Shown: positions 8,231-12,926 of the stretch, piece by piece | Layout: every line of letters starts with the position of its first letter | Position numbering within the stretch: position 1 is the stretch's first letter | Source of the DNA: JANLQX01 sp031368215 | GTDB lineage: Bacteria; Actinomycetota; Acidimicrobiia; Acidimicrobiales; JANYDT01 | NCBI GenBank assembly: GCA_031368215.1 | Contig: JANLRD010000030.1 | Location: forward strand, 1 to 12,926 | DNA length: 12,926 nt | Reading direction: 5' to 3' | The notes under the pieces: model-generated | What the model saw: the letters and a program-made list of their open reading frames with translations, nothing else | Databases searched by the model: none | Told to the model about the DNA's origin: nothing | Program-made: the position numbers and the translations under genes

Positions 8231-8626
8231 GTGTCCCGCCCGCCGCAGGACCTCACCGGACGCGAGCTCGAGTTCCTCGCTGAACGGCACCTGGCGGCGC
8301 TCACGACGCTGCGGGCCGACGGTTCACCACACGTCGTTCCCGTCGGCTTCACGTTCGACCCCGGAACGGGCGTCGCCCGGGTCATCTGCTCCGACGGTAC
8401 CCAGAAGATCCGCAACGTCGAGCGCACCGGCACCGTCGTGCTCTGCCAGATCGCCGGTGCGGCCTGGCTCAGCCTCGAGGGCCGGGCCCATGTCGCCCGC
8501 GACGCGGCGTCGGTCGCTGAAGGCGAGCGCCGCTACACCGAGCGCTACCAGGCGCCGCGCCCGAACGATCGCCGCGTCGTCATCGAAGTCACCGTCGAGC
8601 GCGTTCTCGGCCGCGGCCCCCGGTAG
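8231..8626 (+). CDS. PPOX-class split-barrel protein, probably F420- or FMN-dependent
   Basis: A 131-residue small protein of the pyridoxamine 5'-phosphate oxidase-like split-barrel fold. Seen in order: 'LAALTTLRADGSPHVVPVGF' at 21-40 (the first barrel strands), 'GTQKIRNVER' at 56-65 (typical cofactor-phosphate-binding region), 'LSLEGRAHVARD' at 80-91, and 'RRVVIEVTVERV' at 114-125. Actinobacterial relatives (Rv1155-like) bind F420, others FMN or haem; the substrate is unknown. It starts at a GTG 7 nt after the HelD-like stop and lacks a clear ribosome binding site, suggesting translational coupling. Length is normal for the family. The same reading frame stays open after its TAG stop until 8962, across the repeat array, but I treat that as non-coding. 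Confidence 0.85.
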   Translation: MSRPPQDLTGRELEFLAERHLAALTTLRADGSPHVVPVGFTFDPGTGVARVICSDGTQKIRNVERTGTVVLCQIAGAAWLSLEGRAHVARDAASVAEGERRYTERYQAPRPNDRRVVIEVTVERVLGRGPR

Positions 8627-8650
8627 CACCGTTCGTGCCAGACACCCGCC

Positions 8651-8787
8651 GCCGCACATCGCCGTTCTGCCGCCGCACATCGGGCAAGACAGCGCCGTTT
8701 GCGCCAAAAAACTGCCGATGTGCGGCGTAAAGAGGCCGATGTGCGGCGCAAAGCTGCCGATGTGCGGCAGGAGGGCCGGTGTGCGGC
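8651..8787. repeat. Array of a 13-bp element on a 21-bp register, with an orientation switch
   Basis: The element GCCGATGTGCGGC occurs exactly at 8714-8726, 8735-8747 and 8756-8768. A near copy, GCCGGTGTGCGGC, is at 8775-8787. Its reverse complement occurs imperfectly at 8651-8663 (GCCGCACATCGCC) and 8672-8684 (GCCGCACATCGGG). Start-to-start distances are 21, 42, 21, 21 and 19. The 42-bp step is two periods, and the position in between (8693-8705, CGCCGTTTGCGCC) keeps only about 7 of 13 bases. Each full copy is itself a dyad, GCCG-N5-CGGC; the copy at 8756 extends to CTGCCG/CGGCAG. The inverted groups could also pair into a large hairpin. The array lies between the PPOX stop and the rplM start. 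Regulation of rplM-rpsI, transcription termination, or a protein-binding array are possible functions; none is proven. Confidence 0.85.
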
Positions 8788-8976
8788 GAGCTCCGTCTGC
8801 CGGCCCGGCGGGGTCCGGGATCGGACGTGCGCGAACGCGGCTATTGTCTACCGGCCCCGCATACGCGGAGTGTTCGTGTGCTGCTGGCCACGACGATCGA
8901 TTGTCCGGGGGTTCCCTGGCGAAGCGGTTGTCGCCGGTGGGAGCGCCGGTTGTGACGAGTAACGAGGATCGAAACG
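8788..8976 (+). promoter_or_regulatory. Leader/promoter region of rplM-rpsI
   Basis: This non-coding stretch follows the repeat array and ends at rplM. A possible -10 (TATTGT, 8842-8847) is present, but no good -35 stands at the right distance, so the promoter is tentative. A small hairpin CCGC-ATAC-GCGG lies at about 8857-8868. A GAGGA ribosome binding site at 8964-8968 lies 8 nt before the rplM GTG. A structured L13 leader as in some other bacteria is conceivable, but I cannot identify a known leader motif. Confidence 0.35.
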
Positions 8977-9426
8977 GTGTCGACGTTTACCCCGAAAACA
9001 GCAGATATTCAGCGTGCCTGGCTCGAAGTCGACGCCACCGGGTTGACCCTCGGCCGTCTGGCCACCGAGGTCGCCTCGCGTCTTCGTGGGAAGCACAAGG
9101 CGATCTTCACGCCCCATGTCGACACCGGTGACCACGTGATCATCGTCAACGCCGACAAGGTCGCGTTCGACACCAAGAAGGCCGACGCGACCTTCTACCA
9201 CCGCTACTCGGGGTACCCGGGTGGTCTTCGCAGCCGCTCGTACACCGAGATGCTGGCCACCAAGCCAGAAGAGCTCATCCGCATCACCGTCAAGGGGATG
9301 CTGCCGAAGAACTCCCTCGGCCGTCAGATGATCAAGAAGCTGAAGGTCTACAGCGGCCCGACGCATCCCCACGGCGCCCAGGCGCCGGTCAAGGTCGACT
9401 TCCCCCAGGCCCGTCGGGCCTCCTGA
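8977..9426 (+). CDS. rplM: 50S ribosomal protein L13
   Basis: Early-assembling protein of the large ribosomal subunit that contacts 23S rRNA. The 149-residue product shows the conserved 'LGRLATEVASRLRGKHK' at 25-41, 'TPHVDTGDHVIIVNADKV' at 45-62, YSGYPGGL at 77-84 and the family signature VKGMLPKNSLGRQM at 105-118. Length is normal (about 142-150). The GTG start has GAGGA 8 nt upstream and yields the usual actinobacterial N-terminus 'STFTPKTADI'. rpsI starts 13 nt after the stop, the standard L13-S9 operon. Expression may depend on the phased repeat array located about 190-330 bp upstream. Confidence 0.97.
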   Translation: MSTFTPKTADIQRAWLEVDATGLTLGRLATEVASRLRGKHKAIFTPHVDTGDHVIIVNADKVAFDTKKADATFYHRYSGYPGGLRSRSYTEMLATKPEELIRITVKGMLPKNSLGRQMIKKLKVYSGPTHPHGAQAPVKVDFPQARRAS

Positions 9427-9439
9427 GTAGGAGCAGCAC

Positions 9440-9832
9440 GTGTCCCTTCCTCTCGTCCAGGCAACAGGCCGTCGCAAGCGCGCCGTCGCCCGTGTCAGCG
9501 TTCGCCCCGGCACCGGTGTGATCGTCATCAACGATCGGCCGATCGTCGAGTACCTCCCCTCGGAGCTGCTCCGCATGATCGCCACCGAGCCCCTCCGTCT
9601 CACGGAAACCCTCGAGGCGTTCGACATCAACGTCACGATGGACGGCGGCGGGGTCTCCGGCCAGGCCGGCGCCCTTCGCCTCGGCATCGCCCGTGCCCTG
9701 ATCGAGATCGATCCGGAACGTCGCCCGGCGCTCAAGAAGGCCGGTTTCCTCACGCGAGACGATCGCAAGAAGGAATCGAAGAAGTACGGCCTCAAGAAGG
9801 CCCGCAAGGCCCCGCAGTACTCGAAGCGCTGA
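9440..9832 (+). CDS. rpsI: 30S ribosomal protein S9
   Basis: Small-subunit protein whose C-terminal tail reaches the ribosomal P site. The 130-residue product begins with the conserved 'QATGRRKRAVARV' region, contains the family core GGGVSGQAGALRLGIARAL at 69-87, and ends in the basic tail 'KKARKAPQYSKR' with the universally conserved C-terminal SKR. The GTG start is preceded by TAGGAG with 6-nt spacing. It lies 13 nt after rplM and is followed by a hairpin terminator candidate. Confidence 0.97.
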   Translation: MSLPLVQATGRRKRAVARVSVRPGTGVIVINDRPIVEYLPSELLRMIATEPLRLTETLEAFDINVTMDGGGVSGQAGALRLGIARALIEIDPERRPALKKAGFLTRDDRKKESKKYGLKKARKAPQYSKR

Positions 9833-9846
9833 CGCATCGGCCGACC

Positions 9847-9872
9847 AGGACCGGCGCTGCGGTGCCGGTCCT
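9847..9872 (+). terminator. Strong hairpin after rpsI, terminator candidate
   Basis: A perfect 9-bp stem, AGGACCGGC paired with GCCGGTCCT, extends inward by a G-U and a C-G pair to a TGCG loop. It begins 14 nt after the rpsI stop and is followed only by TTCG rather than a long T run, as is usual for actinobacterial hairpin terminators. A second small perfect hairpin, CGCCC-GGTT-GGGCG, follows at 9882-9895. Together they probably end or attenuate rplM-rpsI transcription before glmM. Confidence 0.72.
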
Positions 9873-9928
9873 TTCGCGTGGCGCCCGGTTGGGCGTGAGC
9901 GTCAACAACCCAGGAGGCATCGGACGGC

Positions 9929-11287
9929 ATGGGTCTTCGATTCGGAACTGATGGCGTACGCGGGCTGGCAAATGCCGTGCTCACCCCGGAGCTGGCGATG
10001 GCCCTTGGACGCGCGGCGTCTCGGGTGCTCGGAGCCGAAGCCTCGCACGCTCGCGTTGCGGTCGGCCGCGACACCCGGCGTTCCGGGCCTCTGCTGTTCG
10101 GCGCGCTCAGCTCCGGGATCGCCGCCGAAGGACTCGATGTCGTTGATCTCGGGGTCGTGCCGACTCCTGCGGTTGCTCTCCGGGCCCAGCGCGACAACAT
10201 CGTCGGGGCGATGATCTCGGCCTCGCACAACCCCTTCGAGGACAACGGCATCAAGTTCTTCGCGCCCGGAGGACTCAAACTCCCCGATTCGGTGGAAGCG
10301 TTGATCGAGCTCGAGCTCGATGCGCTGATCGGTGGCCTCGCCGATCCTCATGCCAGGGTCGGAGCCGACGTCGGTCGCGTGGACGACGACGCAGGGTTCG
10401 TCGACGCCTACGTCGCCCATGTCGTCGAGGCGCTGGAGGGGCGCACCCTGAAGGGCGCGCGTGTCGTCCTCGACACCGCGAACGGCGCCACGGCCGTGGC
10501 CGCGCCGCAGGTGTTCCGGGCACTCGGCGCCGAAGTGATCGTGCTCAACGATTCGCCCGACGGCACGAACATCAACGCCGATTGCGGGTCGACCCATCCG
10601 GAATCGCTGCGAGCTGCTGTGGTCGCCCACGGCGCACAGATGGGATTCGCCTTCGACGGTGACGCCGATCGCATGCTCGCCGTCGACGCTTCGGGTGCGC
10701 TGGTCGACGGAGACCAGATCCTGGCCATGCTCGCGGTCGACCGACGGGAGCGAGGTCGCCTCGCCGGCAACACTGTCGTCGTCACCGTGATGACCAACCT
10801 CGGGTTCCGTCTGGCGATGGCCGAGCACGGCGTCTCGGTCATCGACACGGCTGTCGGTGATCGGTACGTCCTCGAGGCGATGCTGGCGGGCGGCTTCGTG
10901 CTGGGCGGCGAGCAATCCGGCCACGTCATCAACGTCGACATGGCCACGACCGGCGACGGAACCCTGAGCGCCGCGCTCGTTGCCGACCTGGTGGTTCGTT
11001 CCGGCCGGTCGCTCACCGAGCACGCCTTGGTGATGGAACGACTTCCTCAGGTCCTGCGCAATGTGAAGGGTGTCGACCGGAGCCGGCTTCCCGACGCCGA
11101 AGAGCTGTGGGCAGAGGTCCGGGCCGTCGAGTCGGAGTTGTCCGGCCGCGGCCGGGTGCTCCTGCGACCGAGCGGCACCGAAGCGCTGGTGCGGGTGATG
11201 GTCGAAGCGCCGACGGTCGACGCCGCGGCAACCGCGGCGGCTCGTCTGTGCATCACCGTGGAACGGGTGCTCGGCCCTTCCGCCTGA
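9929..11287 (+). CDS. glmM: Phosphoglucosamine mutase
   Basis: Interconverts glucosamine-6-phosphate and glucosamine-1-phosphate, the step leading to UDP-GlcNAc and hence peptidoglycan. The 452-residue protein has all four alpha-phosphohexomutase motifs: active-site loop ISASHNPFEDNGIKFF at 96-111 with the phosphoserine Ser99, magnesium loop DGDADR at 243-248, sugar-binding loop GEQSGH at 327-332 and phosphate-binding loop RPSGTE at 413-418. The N-terminal 'RFGTDGVRG' is typical of GlmM. Length is standard (about 445-455). An AGGAGG ribosome binding site lies 11 nt before the ATG. It is 96 nt downstream of rpsI, a neighbourhood conserved in actinobacteria; the hairpins between them suggest partly separate expression. 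Confidence 0.96.
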   Translation: MGLRFGTDGVRGLANAVLTPELAMALGRAASRVLGAEASHARVAVGRDTRRSGPLLFGALSSGIAAEGLDVVDLGVVPTPAVALRAQRDNIVGAMISASHNPFEDNGIKFFAPGGLKLPDSVEALIELELDALIGGLADPHARVGADVGRVDDDAGFVDAYVAHVVEALEGRTLKGARVVLDTANGATAVAAPQVFRALGAEVIVLNDSPDGTNINADCGSTHPESLRAAVVAHGAQMGFAFDGDADRMLAVDASGALVDGDQILAMLAVDRRERGRLAGNTVVVTVMTNLGFRLAMAEHGVSVIDTAVGDRYVLEAMLAGGFVLGGEQSGHVINVDMATTGDGTLSAALVADLVVRSGRSLTEHALVMERLPQVLRNVKGVDRSRLPDAEELWAEVRAVESELSGRGRVLLRPSGTEALVRVMVEAPTVDAAATAAARLCITVERVLGPSA

Positions 11288-11401
11288 CGCTCGCGTTCGA
11301 TTCATCCGACGCCCTTGCGGGTCGACGTGGGTCCGGACCGACCGGGGAGCCGGCTGCGCCAAGGCTCAAGTCCGCGACGTCATCGGCCGACATGAACGAG
11401 A

Positions 11402-12730
11402 GTGGACGTCCAGCGCCTGATCCCTGCGAATCTCCGTCCGCCATCGACGGTTCGAGAGCTCGACATCGACATTCAGATGATCGAGGACCTCTTTCTCCGT
11501 CGCGGGCTACGGTCCGAGCGTTCGAGCATCACTCGGCTGGCCCGAGAGATCGGCATCTCGCCGATCATCGTGACCTCGGTGTTCGAGGATCTGCGTTCCC
11601 GGCAGTACCTCGACATCCTCAAGCTCGAAGGGAACGATTACCACTTCTCGCTGACCGAACGGGGCCGCGATCGGGCCGAAGCGTCGTTCAGGCGCTGCGC
11701 CTACAGCGGAATCGCACCGGTCGGTATGGCGCTTTACCAGGAGATCTGCACGGAGCTGCGGGCAGATGTCGACGTCAACTCGGCCATCGTGAACAAGGCG
11801 TTCTCCGATCTCGTTCTCGCCCAACGGACGATCGACCGGATCGGTCCGGCGTTCGCTGCGCAACAATCCATCTTCTTCTACGGACCTTCGGGCACCGGGA
11901 AGACGTCACTGTCCGAACGGTTGATCCGTCTCTACAACGACTGGATCGTCGTGCCCCACGCGGTCGAGATCGACGGCGCCATCATCACGGTCTTCGATCC
12001 GACGATCCACAAACCCGTGCAGAGTCAACCCGAGGGCTTCGACCCGCGTTGGGTCGTATGCGAACGTCCGATGGTGATCGCCGGCGGCGAGCTCGAGCTG
12101 TCGATGCTCCAGCTGAAACGCGACCCGATCTCCAAGGTGTACTCGGCCCCACTTCAGATGAAGGCCAACAACGGTGTGCTGCTCATCGACGACTTCGGCC
12201 GCCAGCTCGTCCAACCGGGGGCTCTGCTCAACCGCTGGATCGTGCCGCTGGAGCGCCGGATCGACTACCTCTCGCTCGACAGCGGCCTGAAGTTCGCCAT
12301 CCCCTTCGAGGTGCTCGTGGTGTTCTCCACCAACCTCGATCCGGCCAAGCTCGGCGACGACGCCTTCTTTCGGCGGATCCAGAACAAGATCTTCGTTGGC
12401 GCCACCACGACGGAGGAGTTCGACCGCATCGTCGAGATGGCGGCGAAACGATTCGGTTTGCGTATCGAGAGTGACTCCGGATGGCTGGTCCGGACCGTGT
12501 GCCGCGAGTTCGGCCGCACGCGGCTCTTTCCGACCTATCCGCACGACCTGTTCCGCATCGTGCGATCGATCTGCGACTACGAGCGCGTCCCCTATGAGAT
12601 CGACCGATCCCGGCTCTGGCAGGCAGCCGAGCTCTACTTCACCGTCGGTTCCGGCGGCGACTGGAACGATGACAACGGCCTCGCCGCATCCTTCTCCGCC
12701 GAGATGTCCGGCGCCACCCCCCAGCTCTGA
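11402..12730 (+). CDS. Winged-helix / AAA+ ATPase of unknown function
   Basis: A 442-residue cytoplasmic protein. Residues about 41-93 look like a winged-helix DNA-binding or protein-binding domain ('ITRLAREIGISPIIVTSVFEDLRSRQYL', then 'YHFSLTERGRDRA'). The AAA+ core follows: Walker A GPSGTGKTS at 161-169, a conserved mid-region 'APLQMKANNGVLLIDDFGRQ' with Walker B LLIDD at 260-264, sensor-1 Asn311 in VVFSTNLD and a likely arginine finger pair Arg324-Arg325. A C-terminal lid contains 'YPHDLFRIVRSICDYE' at 379-394. I recognise it as a widespread but uncharacterised family of bacterial ATPases, sometimes labelled ATPase with chaperone activity; no substrate is known to me. The start is GTG at 11402, since TGA at 11393 closes the frame just upstream; the ribosome binding site is weak. 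The 114-bp gap after glmM holds a palindrome GGTCCGGACC at 11330-11339. Its stop codon is the first three bases of a tandem repeat. Confidence 0.85.
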   Translation: MDVQRLIPANLRPPSTVRELDIDIQMIEDLFLRRGLRSERSSITRLAREIGISPIIVTSVFEDLRSRQYLDILKLEGNDYHFSLTERGRDRAEASFRRCAYSGIAPVGMALYQEICTELRADVDVNSAIVNKAFSDLVLAQRTIDRIGPAFAAQQSIFFYGPSGTGKTSLSERLIRLYNDWIVVPHAVEIDGAIITVFDPTIHKPVQSQPEGFDPRWVVCERPMVIAGGELELSMLQLKRDPISKVYSAPLQMKANNGVLLIDDFGRQLVQPGALLNRWIVPLERRIDYLSLDSGLKFAIPFEVLVVFSTNLDPAKLGDDAFFRRIQNKIFVGATTTEEFDRIVEMAAKRFGLRIESDSGWLVRTVCREFGRTRLFPTYPHDLFRIVRSICDYERVPYEIDRSRLWQAAELYFTVGSGGDWNDDNGLAASFSAEMSGATPQL

Positions 12731-12926
12731 CCCGCACACGTTCGGAGAGAGATTGCCCCTGCGCTCGTTCGGTGCTGCGCCGCTCGCTTCGCTCGACTGC
12801 TCGCAACACCCATGACCCGACCACATTGGGAGAGAGGTTGCCCCTGCGCTCGTTCGGTGCTGCGCCGCTCGCTTCGCTCGACTGCTCGCAACACCCATGA
12901 CCCGACCACGTTGGGAGAGAGATTGC
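12728..12926. repeat. 85-bp tandem repeat, at least 2.3 copies, continuing past the right edge
   Basis: Copies start at 12728, 12813 and 12898 (the last cut off by the window), exactly 85 bp apart. Each begins TGACCCG, and in the first copy this TGA is the stop codon of the AAA+ ATPase gene. Copies 1 and 2 differ at about 5 sites, all in the first 28 bases; the remaining 57 bases are identical. Copies 2 and 3 differ at 2 of the 29 comparable bases. Each unit holds several GCTCG words and an inverted repeat, GGTGCTGCG with CGCAACACC (12771-12779 with 12802-12810, one C-A mismatch that becomes G-U on minus-strand RNA). Because 85 is not a multiple of 3, no continuous coding repeat is possible. 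The unit hairpins could also terminate transcription. Confidence 0.9.

Noticed and set aside
8651..8787. CRISPR array
   Set aside because: Repeats of 13 bp with 6-8 bp spacers in mixed orientation and no cas genes nearby do not fit a CRISPR array.
8699..8962. Small plus-strand gene of 87 codons starting with TTG before rplM
   Set aside because: It has no ribosome binding site, its sequence after the repeats is random-looking, and it overlaps the expected rplM promoter and leader.
8848..10278. Long minus-strand open frame antisense to rplM, rpsI and the start of glmM
   Set aside because: It lies opposite three certain genes and shows no domain; it is a GC-driven antisense frame.
12728..12926. 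CRISPR array or protein-coding repeat
   Set aside because: The whole 85-bp unit is nearly identical with no unique spacers, and 85 is not divisible by 3, so neither interpretation holds.

Overview
The window is a high-GC chromosomal segment from an actinobacterium. The best evidence is the rplM-rpsI-glmM gene order, the actinobacterial character of L13 (the conserved N-terminal 'PKxxDI' and 'FxPHVDTGD' stretches), a HelD/HelR-type RNA polymerase-associated ATPase, an F420/FMN-type split-barrel protein, and frequent GTG starts. The exact lineage cannot be fixed from the sequence alone; a deep-branching class such as Acidimicrobiia is my guess. No transposase, integrase, tRNA, rRNA or CRISPR array is visible, and no gene appears frameshifted or broken. 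Only the DNA ligase is cut, by the left window edge.

Left half (1-5796), minus strand, read right to left: a small protein with two GlnD-like ACT domains, an ABCB-type ABC exporter half-transporter, hemE (uroporphyrinogen decarboxylase), hemY (FAD-dependent porphyrinogen oxidase) and an ATP-dependent DNA ligase. Spacings are 79, 41 and 22 nt, followed by an 8-nt overlap, so the last genes at least look like one transcript. hemE and hemY supply consecutive parts of haem synthesis. Why the ACT protein, exporter and ligase are linked to them is not evident.

Middle (5797-8626): a 213-bp divergent intergenic region separates the minus-strand cluster from a plus-strand pair, a HelD/HelR-like ATPase followed 7 nt later by a small PPOX-type split-barrel protein.

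Right part (8627-12926), plus strand: a 350-bp gap precedes rplM. It carries an array of a 13-bp partly palindromic element on a 21-bp register, with the orientation flipping in the middle. Then come rplM-rpsI (ribosomal proteins L13 and S9), a strong hairpin, glmM (phosphoglucosamine mutase, cell-wall precursor synthesis) and a winged-helix/AAA+ ATPase of a family whose function I do not know. Immediately at the stop codon of the ATPase an 85-bp tandem repeat begins and runs off the right edge.

Most of the window is ordinary core chromosome. The two signals that gene content does not explain are the 21-bp-phased array upstream of rplM and the 85-bp tandem repeat at the right end. The uncharacterised AAA+ ATPase is the most interesting protein.
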